Shown: positions 49,127 to 57,505 of the stretch, one piece after another
Position numbering within the stretch: the stretch's first letter is position 1
Layout of the letters: every line of letters begins with the position of its first letter
Source of the DNA: Cellulomonas sp. KH9
GTDB lineage: Bacteria > Actinomycetota > Actinomycetes > Actinomycetales > Cellulomonadaceae
NCBI RefSeq assembly: GCF_900114185.1
Contig: NZ_FOSE01000001.1
Span: 170,485 to 234,484 of the forward strand
Direction: 5' to 3'
DNA: 64,000 bases
Position numbers and translations under genes: made by a program
Notes under the pieces: model-generated
The model's database searches: none
What the model was told of the DNA's origin: nothing
What the model saw: only the letters and a program-made list of their open reading frames with translations

Positions 49127-50500
49127 GTGTCTCGTACGACAGGAAGGTCCCGGAACGCGGCTGCTGCCACGTCGCTGTTCCTGGCAGGCATCCTCGCACT
49201 GACCGCGTGCAGCGCCCCCGGCGCGAGCACCACCGACGAGCCCACGGCCGACGGCGACGGCGCCGCCACCGCCTCCGGCGACTGGACCTGCGGCACGGAC
49301 GACGTGACGCTCGACGCGTACCTCGAGACCGGCTTCCCGCTCTCGAACGCCCTCTTCGAGGAGTTCGAGAAGCAGTACCCCAACGTCTCGTTCGACGTCC
49401 GCGAGGACCAGTTCGCCGTCATCACCCAGAACGCGCCCCGCGTCCTGGCCGACAACCCGCCGGACCTCATGCGCCTGCCGCAGATGTCCGACCTCGTCGA
49501 CGACGGCCTGCTCTACAACCTCGACGAGGCCGCCGCGCACTTCGGCTGGGACGAGTGGCCCGCCTCGCAGCTCGCGCAGATGCGGGTCGACGACGAGGGC
49601 CGCCGTGGCGACGGCCCCCTGTACGCCATGGGCAAGAACTACTCGATGACCGGCGTCTTCTACAACACCGAGCTCGCCGCCCAGATCGGCATGACCGAGG
49701 CCCCGAAGACGCTCGCCGAGCTCGACGAGTGGATGCAGAAGGCCAAGGACGCCGGCATCACCCCGTCCACCCAGTTCAACGGTGGTGCCACCGGTGGTCT
49801 GGCGTTCCCGCTGCAGCTGCTCATGGCGTCCTACGGCGACGTGGACGCGATCAACGACTGGACGTTCCAGCAGCCGGGTGCGCGCATCGACACCGAGAGC
49901 AACATCAAGGCCGCCGAGCACCTGAAGAAGTGGATCGACGCCGGCTACTTCGCCGACGACATCAACTCGCTCGACTACTCGCAGATGATGGGCCGGTTCA
50001 TCGACGGCAAGAGCCTGTTCATCTTCAACGGCGACTGGGAGTCGGGGAACCTCGACACCCAGATGGCGGGCAAGGCCGGCTTCTTCCTCATGCCCCCGCT
50101 CGAGGAGGGCGGCAAGGTCGGTGCCATGTCGGCCCCGCTGACGTTCGGCATCTCGTCCAAGGCGGCGAACCCGCAGTGCGCGGCGTTCTTCTTCGACTGG
50201 ATCGCCACGAACGACGAGGCCCGCACGCTGGCCGTCGAGGTCGGCGGCTCGCACCCGATGGGCCCGGCCGACGCCTTCATGCCGGAGGTCGACCCCGAGT
50301 CCGTGACCGGCCAGACCCTCGCGGCCGGCGCGACGATCGCCGACGACAACGGCGCGATGGAGTTCATCGCCAACGCGACCGGTGCCATCTACGCCAAGAG
50401 CTGGACCCCGAACCTGCAGAAGCTCGTCGCGGGTGACCAGACGGCGGAGGGCCTGCTGCAGGCCGTCCAGGCGGACTACGAGAGCGAGATCAACGGCTGA
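49127..50500 (+). CDS. Sugar ABC transporter substrate-binding lipoprotein
   Basis: A 457-residue family 1 extracellular binding protein. The signal ends in the lipobox L-A-L-T-A-C-S (cysteine ~28), then an Asp/Ala linker. The mature fold shows the usual F-N-G-D-W-E-S-G hinge text and W-I-A-T-N-D-E-A-R near the C-terminus. It captures a sugar outside the membrane for the two permeases that follow. GTG start after GGAGAAGGAG. The sucrose phosphorylase gene downstream suggests sucrose or a related alpha-glucoside as ligand. Confidence 0.92.
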   Translation: MSRTTGRSRNAAAATSLFLAGILALTACSAPGASTTDEPTADGDGAATASGDWTCGTDDVTLDAYLETGFPLSNALFEEFEKQYPNVSFDVREDQFAVITQNAPRVLADNPPDLMRLPQMSDLVDDGLLYNLDEAAAHFGWDEWPASQLAQMRVDDEGRRGDGPLYAMGKNYSMTGVFYNTELAAQIGMTEAPKTLAELDEWMQKAKDAGITPSTQFNGGATGGLAFPLQLLMASYGDVDAINDWTFQQPGARIDTESNIKAAEHLKKWIDAGYFADDINSLDYSQMMGRFIDGKSLFIFNGDWESGNLDTQMAGKAGFFLMPPLEEGGKVGAMSAPLTFGISSKAANPQCAAFFFDWIATNDEARTLAVEVGGSHPMGPADAFMPEVDPESVTGQTLAAGATIADDNGAMEFIANATGAIYAKSWTPNLQKLVAGDQTAEGLLQAVQADYESEING

Positions 50501-51465
50501 TGAACGAGATGCGGACGACCGGTGCGCCCGGTCGCCGCGAGGTCGCCGCTCCGGCGTCGACCAGCCTCGAGGCCAGGCGCCGCGCCCTCAAGGCGCGGCG
50601 CCTGCGCCGGGGCTGGGCCGCTCTCGGCCTCGTGGTCCCGGCTGCCTTCTTCTACGTGATCTTCGTGCTGCGCCCGCTGGTGCTCACGGTGCAGTACTCG
50701 TTCTACGACTGGAACGGTGTCGGTGCCTCGACGTTCGTCGGCGCCGAGAACTACACCCGCCTGGTCGAGAAGCCCGAGCTGCTCGGCTCGATCGTCAACG
50801 CGCTCGAGCTGATCATCTACTTCAGCTTCGTCCCCGTGATCCTCGGCCTGCTCACCGCCGCCACGATCCGCAAGTTCGCGGCCAGCCGGCTCGCGCTGGT
50901 GTCCCGCACGGTGCTGTTCCTGCCGCAGGTCATCCCGCTCGTCGCGGCGGGCATCATGTGGACGTGGCTGCTCGCCACCGACGGCCTGGTCAACGAGCTC
51001 ATGCGGCTCGTCGGGCTCGGCTCGATCACCCGCGCGTGGCTGGGTGACACCAGCACCGCGCTCGGCGCGGTCGGCGTGATCGGCGCCTGGGTCGCGCTCG
51101 GTCTGTGCCTGCTGCTGCTGCTGTCCGGCATGACGAAGATCGACCCGGCCCTGTACGAGGCCGCGCGCATCGACGGTGCCGGCGCGGTCCGCGAGTTCTT
51201 CGCGATCACCCTGCCGAGCGTGCGCCAGGAGATCGGCGTGTGCGTCACCGTCACGGTCATCGCCGCGCTCGCCGCGTTCGACATCGTCTACATCTCCACC
51301 CAGGGCGGCCCGGCCAACTCCACGCTCGTCCCCGGCCTGGAGATCTACTACCTCGGCTTCTTCTCGCGCGAGGTCGGCCAGGCCTCCGCGCTCGCCGTGG
51401 TCTTCATGGTCCTGGTGCTGGCCGTCGTGCTCCCGATCCAGCGGCTGACGAAGGAGGAGGACTGA
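50500..51465 (+). CDS. Sugar ABC transporter permease (MalF/LacF type)
   Basis: A 321-residue permease with six helices; its ATG shares one base with the upstream TGA. The EAA loop is E-A-A-R-I-D-G-A-G-A-V-R-E-F-F-A-I-T-L-P, the site that docks the ATPase. No ATPase gene is in this operon, so a shared MsiK-type ATPase encoded elsewhere is likely, as is usual in actinobacteria. Confidence 0.92.
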   Translation: MNEMRTTGAPGRREVAAPASTSLEARRRALKARRLRRGWAALGLVVPAAFFYVIFVLRPLVLTVQYSFYDWNGVGASTFVGAENYTRLVEKPELLGSIVNALELIIYFSFVPVILGLLTAATIRKFAASRLALVSRTVLFLPQVIPLVAAGIMWTWLLATDGLVNELMRLVGLGSITRAWLGDTSTALGAVGVIGAWVALGLCLLLLLSGMTKIDPALYEAARIDGAGAVREFFAITLPSVRQEIGVCVTVTVIAALAAFDIVYISTQGGPANSTLVPGLEIYYLGFFSREVGQASALAVVFMVLVLAVVLPIQRLTKEED

Positions 51466-52289
51466 TGATCGTCTCCCGCCGTGAGAGGTGGCTCGGCCAC
51501 GCCCTGCTGATCCTCCTGATGGCCGTCACGGTCATCCCGTTCATCAGCCTGTTCGTCACCGCGCTGCACGAGCCCGGCACGTACCCGTCCGGCCTGGAGT
51601 GGCCCGAGACGCCGTACTGGTCGAACTTCGTCGACGCCTTCCAGGCCGCCGACATGTGGGCGCTGCTGTGGTCGAGCGTCCTCATCGAGCTCGGTGTGGT
51701 GCCCGCGGCGCTGCTCATCGCGACGCTCGCCGGGTTCTCGCTGGGCCACCTGCGTCCCCCGGGCCACCGGTGGATCTTCCTGACGTTCGTCCTCGGCCTG
51801 ACGTTGCCGTTCCAGGCGATCATCGTCCCGCTGTACTACCAGATGCGGGACCTGCAGCTGCTGAACACCCGGTGGGCGATCATCCTGCCGCTGCTCGGGC
51901 TGTACATGCCGTTCGCGGTCATGTGGATGCGCGCGCACTTCGTGACGATGCCGCCGGACCTGTCGGAGGCCGCGCGCATCGACGGCGCGAACACGTGGAA
52001 GCTGTTCACGCGGGTGCACGTGCCGCTGTCGCGGCCCGCGCTGTCGTCGCTCGGCATCCTCATGTTCCTGTGGACGTGGAACCAGTTCCTGCTCGCCGTG
52101 GTGCTGGTGGACGACCCGAAGAACCGCACGATGGCCGGTGCCCTGGGCGCGTTCCAGGGGCAGTGGGGCACGGACGTCCCGCTGCTGTGCGCGGGCTCGC
52201 TGCTGATCCTCACGCCCACCCTGCTGGTGTTCCTCGCGTTCCAGCGGCAGTTCGTCTCGGCCCTGATGCAGGGGGCGCTGAAGGGATGA
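51465..52289 (+). CDS. Sugar ABC transporter permease (MalG/LacG type)
   Basis: A 274-residue permease with six helices; ATG 51465 shares a base with the upstream TGA. EAA loop: S-E-A-A-R-I-D-G-A-N-T-W-K-L-F-T-R-V-H-V-P-L. It pairs with the preceding permease to form the channel. The C-terminal Q-R-Q-F-V-S-A-L-M-Q-G-A-L-K-G is the standard end of this subfamily. Confidence 0.92.
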   Translation: MIVSRRERWLGHALLILLMAVTVIPFISLFVTALHEPGTYPSGLEWPETPYWSNFVDAFQAADMWALLWSSVLIELGVVPAALLIATLAGFSLGHLRPPGHRWIFLTFVLGLTLPFQAIIVPLYYQMRDLQLLNTRWAIILPLLGLYMPFAVMWMRAHFVTMPPDLSEAARIDGANTWKLFTRVHVPLSRPALSSLGILMFLWTWNQFLLAVVLVDDPKNRTMAGALGAFQGQWGTDVPLLCAGSLLILTPTLLVFLAFQRQFVSALMQGALKG

Positions 52290-53254
52290 GCACGGCCGTG
52301 GCGGCACGCCCGCCGTTCGACCCCGCGGTCGCCGCCGCCCTGACGGCCCGGCCCGACGACGTCGTGACGACGCTGCGGGCGGACCAGATCGCGGCGCTGC
52401 GTGCCAGGGCGTGCCCGCCGGACCTCGACCAGGTCGCGGTGGCGACGCGCCGCACGCTGACGTGGCACGAGGCCCCGGGCCCGGCCGGCCCGGTCCGCGT
52501 GGCACTGCTGCGCCCGGAGGCCGACGGACCGGTGCCGGTGCTGCTCCACCTGCACGGCGGCGGCCTGGTCGTGGGCACCGTGTCCGACGACGTGCCGGCC
52601 GCCACGCAGCTCGGACCCGGGTGGGCCGTCGCGTCCGTCGACTACCGCCTGGCGCCCGAGCACCCGTACCCCGCCGCGGTCGACGACGCCTACGCGGCGC
52701 TCGTCTGGCTCGTCGGGCAGGCCGAGCGCCTCGGGCTGGACGCGGCGCGCGTGGTCGTCACGGGCGTCAGCGCCGGCGGCGGGCTCGCGGCGGCGCTCAC
52801 GCTGCTGGCGCGGGACCGCGGCGGGCCGGCCCTGGCCGGGCAGCTGCTGGTGTGCCCCATGCTCGACGACCGCAACGACAGCGCGTCGGGCCACCAGATG
52901 GCCGGCGTCGGCACGTGGGACCGCACGGCCAACGCGACCGCGTGGGCCGCGTACCTCGGGGACGCCGTCGGTGGCCCCGGGACCGCGGCGTACGCGTCGG
53001 CCGCCCGGGCCGACCGGCTCGACGGGCTGCCGCCCACGTACGTCGACGTCGGTTCCGCCGAGACGTTCCGCGACGAGTGCGTGCGGTACGCGTCGCGCAT
53101 CTGGGCCGACGGCGGCGACGCCGAGCTGCACGTGTGGCCCGGTGGCTGCCACGGGTTCGACGGGCTCGTGCCCGACGCGCCCGTGTCGCGTGACGCGCGC
53201 ACCGCCCGCGCCCGCTGGCTGGCGCGCCTGCTGAACCGCGGCGCCACCCCCTGA
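52286..53254 (+). CDS. Alpha/beta-hydrolase esterase (hormone-sensitive lipase family)
   Basis: A 322-residue cytoplasmic esterase, ATG overlapping the permease stop. It has the oxyanion motif H-G-G-G-L-V-V-G, the G-V-S-A-G-G-G nucleophile elbow (S162), D-V-G-S-A-E-T-F-R-D-E with the acid, and G-G-C-H-G-F-D with H289. These are the hormone-sensitive lipase signatures. Being inside a sugar uptake operon, it may remove acyl groups from an imported sugar ester (for example an acylated sucrose), which is inference. Confidence 0.87.
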   Translation: MSTAVAARPPFDPAVAAALTARPDDVVTTLRADQIAALRARACPPDLDQVAVATRRTLTWHEAPGPAGPVRVALLRPEADGPVPVLLHLHGGGLVVGTVSDDVPAATQLGPGWAVASVDYRLAPEHPYPAAVDDAYAALVWLVGQAERLGLDAARVVVTGVSAGGGLAAALTLLARDRGGPALAGQLLVCPMLDDRNDSASGHQMAGVGTWDRTANATAWAAYLGDAVGGPGTAAYASAARADRLDGLPPTYVDVGSAETFRDECVRYASRIWADGGDAELHVWPGGCHGFDGLVPDAPVSRDARTARARWLARLLNRGATP

Positions 53255-53389
53255 CGTCCGTCGGTGCCCGCCTTCCCCCCGGCGGTGGGCACCGGCGGAC
53301 CCCCTCTTCCCTTCCCGACCGGTGGTCGCCCGCGTGCACCCCGGCGACCACGAGGCGACGATGGTCGCCGGACGACGACGGAGCCTGAC
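53255..53389 (+). promoter_or_regulatory. Leader region before sucrose phosphorylase with alternative hairpins
   Basis: A first hairpin follows the esterase stop: GGTGCCC (53263-53269) with GGGCACC (53287-53293). Then GTGGTCGCC (53322-53330) can pair with GGCGACCAC (53343-53351), and the same GGCGACCA (53343-53350) can instead pair with TGGTCGCC (53362-53369). The last two pairings exclude each other. GGAG at 53380-53383 serves the start codon. Confidence 0.5.
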
Positions 53390-54871
53390 GTGACGCACCA
53401 CGGTCCCCAGCTGATCACCTACGCCGACCGCCTGGCGGGCGACCTGCCCGGCCTGCGGTCGCTGCTCGACGGCCCGCTCGCCGGGGCCTTCGACGGGGTG
53501 CACGTGCTGCCCTTCTACACGCCGTTCGACGGGGTGGACGCCGGCTTCGACCCGCGGGACCACACCGAGGTCGACCCGCGGCTGGGCACGTGGGACGACG
53601 TGCGGGCGCTGGCCGACGGGCGCGAGGTCATGGCCGACGTCATCGTCAACCACGTGTCGGCGGACTCGGCGCAGTTCCGTGACGTGCGGGAGCGCGGCGA
53701 CGCGTCCCCGCACGCCCCGATGTTCCTCACCCTGGGGTCGGTGTTCCCCGACGGCGTGACGGAGGAGGACCTGGCGCGGATCTACCGCCCGCGTCCGGGG
53801 CTGCCGTTCACCGCGATGACGCTCGGCGGGCGTCGGCGCCTGGTGTGGACCACGTTCACACCGGACCAGGTGGACATCGACCTGCGCACGCCCCAGGCGT
53901 GGGACTACCTGACGTCCGTGGTCGACGCGCTGACGTCCGGTGGCGTCACCATGCTGCGCCTGGACGCGGTGGGGTACACCGGCAAGGAGGCAGGCACCGA
54001 CTGCTTCATGACGCCGGCGACCGACGCGTACACCGAGCGGATCGTCGAGCAGGCCAAGGCGCGCGGCGCCCAGGTGCTGGTCGAGGTGCACGGGCACCAC
54101 ACGCAGCAGATCGAGATCGCCCGCAAGGTCGACCTCGTCTACGACTTCGCGCTGCCGCCGCTGGTGCTGCACGCGCTGACCGCCGGTGACCTCGAGCCGC
54201 TGGCCGGGTGGCTGCGCATCCGCCCCGCCAACGCCGTGACGGTGCTGGACACGCACGACGGCATCGGGATCGTCGACGTCGGCCCGTCCGACCTGCGACC
54301 CGGGGAGCCGGGCCTGCTGGCCCCGGAGAAGATCGACGCGCTGGTCGAGCGGATCCATGACAACTCCGGCGGCACGTCACGGCAGGCCACCGGCGCCGCC
54401 GCGTCGAACCTCGACCTCTACCAGGTCAACTGCACGTTCTACGACGCGCTGGCCCGCGACGACCGCCGCTACGTGCTGGCGCGGCTGCTGCAGCTCTTCG
54501 TCCCGGGGATCCCGCAGGTCTACTACGTCGGCCTGCTGGCCGGCGCCAACGACATGGACCTGCTGGCCGCCACGGGCGTCGGGCGTGACGTCAACCGGCA
54601 CCACTACACGCCGGCCGAGGTCGAGGCGGCGCTCGAGCACCCCGCGGTGCGCGGCCAGCTCGCCGGACTGCGCCTGCGGTCGTCCCACCCGGCCTTCGAC
54701 GGCGACTTCACCTGGGACGTCGACGGCACGCGCGGCACGTTCGTGCGCATCGCCGGCGACGCCCGCGCGACGCTGACGTTCGACGTGGCGGACGGCTCGT
54801 TCGAGGTGCGCGCGACCGGGGACGACGGCGAGCAGGTCGTGCTGACCGACGCGGACGTCGCGGCGGGCTGA
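53390..54871 (+). CDS. Sucrose phosphorylase (GH13 subfamily 18)
   Basis: A 493-residue cytoplasmic enzyme that splits sucrose with phosphate to glucose 1-phosphate and fructose. The sequence follows the Bifidobacterium adolescentis enzyme along its whole length, including L-P-F-Y-T-P-F-D-G-V-D-A-G-F-D-P. The nucleophile (R-L-D-A-V-G-Y, D192), acid/base (E-V-H-G-H-H, E232) and stabiliser (D-T-H-D-G, D290) fall at exactly the same residue numbers. Related enzymes act on sucrose 6-phosphate or glucosylglycerate, so the acceptor is not fully certain. It ends the LacI-controlled uptake operon. Confidence 0.92.
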   Translation: MTHHGPQLITYADRLAGDLPGLRSLLDGPLAGAFDGVHVLPFYTPFDGVDAGFDPRDHTEVDPRLGTWDDVRALADGREVMADVIVNHVSADSAQFRDVRERGDASPHAPMFLTLGSVFPDGVTEEDLARIYRPRPGLPFTAMTLGGRRRLVWTTFTPDQVDIDLRTPQAWDYLTSVVDALTSGGVTMLRLDAVGYTGKEAGTDCFMTPATDAYTERIVEQAKARGAQVLVEVHGHHTQQIEIARKVDLVYDFALPPLVLHALTAGDLEPLAGWLRIRPANAVTVLDTHDGIGIVDVGPSDLRPGEPGLLAPEKIDALVERIHDNSGGTSRQATGAAASNLDLYQVNCTFYDALARDDRRYVLARLLQLFVPGIPQVYYVGLLAGANDMDLLAATGVGRDVNRHHYTPAEVEAALEHPAVRGQLAGLRLRSSHPAFDGDFTWDVDGTRGTFVRIAGDARATLTFDVADGSFEVRATGDDGEQVVLTDADVAAG

Positions 54872-54911
54872 GCGCCGGGCCGAGCGTCGGGCAGGTCGCC
54901 CGCCCGGGTGA

Positions 54912-54936
54912 GCCGGGGGTCCGTACGGCCCCCGGC
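54912..54936 (+). terminator. Hairpin terminator after sucrose phosphorylase
   Basis: GCCGGGGG (54912-54919) pairs with CCCCCGGC (54929-54936) around a small loop, 41 nt after the stop codon. Confidence 0.6.
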
Positions 54937-54964
54937 CACCGGCCGGCTGCGGCAGGATGCCCGC

Positions 54965-55600
54965 ATGGACGCCCCCGGCCCCGACCTCATCCGGTACGTC
55001 GACCCGGACCCCGCCGCACCCACGGCGGTCCTCACGTTCGACGACGGCCCGAACCCGCCGGACACCCTCACGCTGCTCGACGTGCTGGCGCGTGAGCAGG
55101 TCCGGGCCGTGTTCTGCCTGGTCGGGGTGCAGGTCGAGGCGCACCCCGACGTGGTGCGGCGGATCGCCGCCGACGGCCACGTCCTGGCCAACCACTCCTG
55201 GCGGCACGACGACCTGGAGGACTGGTCGCCGGACGCGGTCCGGGCGGACCTGCAGCGCACGCTCGACGCGATCCACGCCGTGGTCCCCGACGCGCCGGTG
55301 CCGTTCTTCCGCGCGCCGTTCGGCCACTGGGGCCGCACGGTCCCGGTGGCCGCCGAGCTCGGCATGGCGTCGCTCGAGTGGCAGCTGGCCGTCGAGGACT
55401 GGGTGCCGCCGGGCGTCGACGAGCTGGTCCGGCGGCTGGGCGGCGTCGAGCCGGGCGGGGTGGTCCTGCTGCACGACGGGGGCGGCGACCGCAGCCAGAC
55501 CGTCGAGGCGGTGGCGCGCATGATCCCGCGGCTGCGGGCCGACGGGTGGGGGTTCACGGTGCCGCAGGGCGCGGGCGATGCCTCGGGCGCTGACCGGTGA
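54965..55600 (+). CDS. Polysaccharide deacetylase (NodB domain)
   Basis: A 211-residue protein that is almost only a NodB domain. L-T-F-D-D-G-P-N carries the base and metal ligand (D26/D27), A-N-H-S-W-R-H-D-D the two metal histidines, and R-A-P-F-G-H-W the third motif; L-L-H-D-G is motif 5. It removes N- or O-acetyl groups from sugars. No signal peptide is visible, so it may be cytoplasmic or the start may be further upstream. CAGGAT at 54953-54958 lies 6 nt before the ATG, suggesting a leaderless mRNA. Confidence 0.87.
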   Translation: MDAPGPDLIRYVDPDPAAPTAVLTFDDGPNPPDTLTLLDVLAREQVRAVFCLVGVQVEAHPDVVRRIAADGHVLANHSWRHDDLEDWSPDAVRADLQRTLDAIHAVVPDAPVPFFRAPFGHWGRTVPVAAELGMASLEWQLAVEDWVPPGVDELVRRLGGVEPGGVVLLHDGGGDRSQTVEAVARMIPRLRADGWGFTVPQGAGDASGADR

Positions 55601-56271
55601 GGGCCGCGCGCTGGGCGGCCGCACCGCTGGTCGCGCTGGTCCTGGTGGGCTGCACCCCGGACGGTGACGCGACGGCGGACCGCCCCGACGCGACCCCGAC
55701 GGCCACGGCGGCGGCCGCGGCCGGTGACGGTACCGCGGACCTGCAGCCGGCGTCCGCGGTCGCGCGGCTGTCGGTCGTGGCGGTCGGGACCGCGGACGGC
55801 ACGAACCAGCAGGCGCAGGTCAGGCTCGTGCCGCAGGTCGCCGCGACGGGGGACGTCGAGGTCCGGATCCAGGAGGGCGACTTCTGGCTCGTGGTCGACC
55901 CGGCGTCGGTGCCCTCCTGGCAGGGCCTGCTCCCCGCGGGCACGGAGGCACCGGCGGGGTACGCCGAGGCGTGGACGATGCCGACGACCGGCGGCCGGGG
56001 CCTGGGGATGCTGCCCGCCAACCCGTCCGGGATGTCCCCGGGCGGTGGGCAGCAGAGCCTGGTCACCCGGTGGCGCGGCTGGTCGGTGGCACCCGGCACG
56101 TCCTCGGCCGACCTCGAGGGCGGCCCCGGCGCGCTGGTGTTCGACGTGCCGCTGCGCGACGACGGGTCCCTCGGTGTCCGCGGGCTCGCGCTGCTCGACG
56201 CGGACCGCGCACCGGTCGCCTGGGTCCCGGTCGACGCGTGGCCGCAGGAGACGGACCCGGCGGCGTTCTGA
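55597..56271 (+). CDS. Lipoprotein of unknown function
   Basis: A 224-residue protein from GTG 55597 (GTGA overlap with the deacetylase stop). The signal ends in a lipobox L-V-L-V-G-C-T (cysteine ~18), followed by a Thr/Ala/Asp linker. The mature part is beta-rich with many Pro/Gly and no cysteine. Translational coupling to the deacetylase suggests a joint role in the envelope. Confidence 0.65.
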   Translation: MRAARWAAAPLVALVLVGCTPDGDATADRPDATPTATAAAAAGDGTADLQPASAVARLSVVAVGTADGTNQQAQVRLVPQVAATGDVEVRIQEGDFWLVVDPASVPSWQGLLPAGTEAPAGYAEAWTMPTTGGRGLGMLPANPSGMSPGGGQQSLVTRWRGWSVAPGTSSADLEGGPGALVFDVPLRDDGSLGVRGLALLDADRAPVAWVPVDAWPQETDPAAF

Positions 56272-56279
56272 CCGGCGGG

Positions 56280-57311
56280 TCAGCGCACCCGCGGCGGGGC
56301 GGTGCTGCCGCGCACGACCAGGCGCGTCGGGACCACGACGTGGTGGCCGGCGAGGCGCTCCCCGTCACGGATCTGGCGGACCAGCAGCTCGACCAGCTGC
56401 GCGCCGATCGCGGTGAAGTCCTGCCGGACGGTCGTCAGCGGCGGCCACAGGTACTCGGCCAGCGGGACGTCGTCGAACCCGACGACCGAGACGTCCTCGG
56501 GGACGCGTCGGCCCGCCTCGTGCAGGGCGCGCACCACCCCGGCGGCCATCTCGTCGTTGCCGCAGAACACCGCCGTGACCTGCGGGTCCGCCGCGACCTC
56601 GGCCCCCACGCGGTAGCCGGAGGCGGCCGACCAGTCGCCGTGCCAGGCCGGCGGGACGGGCCGCCCGGCGGCGCGCAGCCGGGTGCGCCACGCGTCGGCG
56701 CGCACCCGCGCAGGCGTCGAGTCCAGCGGTCCGCCGACGTGGTGCACGGTCGGGTGCCCCAGGTCCAGCAGGTGCTGCACGGCGGACGTCGCACCCTCCA
56801 CCTGGTCGGTGCCGACCGCGGGGTGGTGGCCCACGAACCGGGAGTCGGACACCACGACCGGCAGGCGGGGCGGCAGGGCCAGGGTGGCGGGCGTGGCGTC
56901 CTCGGCGCGGATGACGACCAGCCCGTCGATCGCCTGGTGGTCCAGGCGGCGCACCGCGTCGGACACGTCGGACGACGAGGGCGTCCGGACGTCGACCAGG
57001 CTGACGGTGTACCCGTGCTGCCGGGCGGCCTCGACGACACCCTCGAGGGTGCGGGACTCGCCCGTGCGGGTCAGCCGGTGCGCGATGAGGCCGATGGCGT
57101 GGAACGCCCCCGAGCGCAGGGCGCGGGCGGCGTGGTTGGGGCTGTAGCCCAGCTGGTCCATGGCCGCCAGGACGCGGTCGCGGGTGGCGGGGCGCACGTT
57201 GGTCGCGCCGGTGGAGACGCGCGAGACGGTCTGCTGCGAGACGCCGGCGAGCCGTGCGACGTCGGCGATGGACGGCCCGGCCCGGCCACGGGGTGAGGGC
57301 ACCTGCGCCAT
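56280..57311 (-). CDS. LacI family transcriptional regulator (beta-galactan locus)
   Basis: A 343-residue regulator. The helix-turn-helix is at ~14-34 (S-I-A-D-V-A-R-L-A-G-V-S-Q-Q-T-V-S-R-V), then R-A-L-R-S-G as hinge, and a sugar-binding domain (C-G-N-D-E-M-A-A-G-V, V-G-F-D-D-V-P-L-A-E-Y). It is divergent from an ABC importer operon leading to GH35 and GH30 enzymes, and two abutting palindromes lie just before its own start, so self-regulation is likely. Confidence 0.92.
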   Translation of the reverse strand: MAQVPSPRGRAGPSIADVARLAGVSQQTVSRVSTGATNVRPATRDRVLAAMDQLGYSPNHAARALRSGAFHAIGLIAHRLTRTGESRTLEGVVEAARQHGYTVSLVDVRTPSSSDVSDAVRRLDHQAIDGLVVIRAEDATPATLALPPRLPVVVSDSRFVGHHPAVGTDQVEGATSAVQHLLDLGHPTVHHVGGPLDSTPARVRADAWRTRLRAAGRPVPPAWHGDWSAASGYRVGAEVAADPQVTAVFCGNDEMAAGVVRALHEAGRRVPEDVSVVGFDDVPLAEYLWPPLTTVRQDFTAIGAQLVELLVRQIRDGERLAGHHVVVPTRLVVRGSTAPPRVR

Positions 57312-57327
57312 GCGGGGGAGCGTAGCA

Positions 57328-57343
57328 GTGGTCGCGCGACCAC
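57328..57343. promoter_or_regulatory. 16-bp perfect palindrome upstream of lacI-type gene
   Basis: GTGGTCGCGCGACCAC, a perfect palindrome 17 nt before the regulator start. Its half-site GTGGTCGC also occurs in the leader before the sucrose phosphorylase gene. Confidence 0.65.
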
Positions 57344-57363
57344 CGATGGCGACGTCGCCATCG
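57344..57363. promoter_or_regulatory. 20-bp perfect palindrome abutting the first
   Basis: CGATGGCGACGTCGCCATCG is a perfect 20-bp palindrome with a central CG, directly joined to the preceding 16-bp palindrome. It fits a LacI-type operator. Confidence 0.7.
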
Positions 57364-57423
57364 ATCAGCGCCCGCCGGGTCGGCCTGCCGAAGAGGCCTC
57401 GTGATCAGGAGAACTCGGAGGTC

Positions 57424-57484
57424 TTGACATACTTCGACCCTTGGTGAAACTCTGCGACGACGTGCTGATGATGACGTCAACATC
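57424..57484 (+). promoter_or_regulatory. Promoter and operator of the beta-galactan ABC operon
   Basis: A consensus -35 TTGACA at 57424-57429 is followed after 16 nt by GAAACT (57446-57451) as a weak -10. Downstream, GATGATGACGTCAACATC (57467-57484) is an 18-bp palindrome with one mismatched pair and a TGACGTCA core, well placed for LacI-type roadblock. AAGGAG at 57494-57499 serves GTG 57506. Confidence 0.65.
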
Positions 57485-57505
57485 CGGCGCACGAAGGAGT
57501 GTCCC

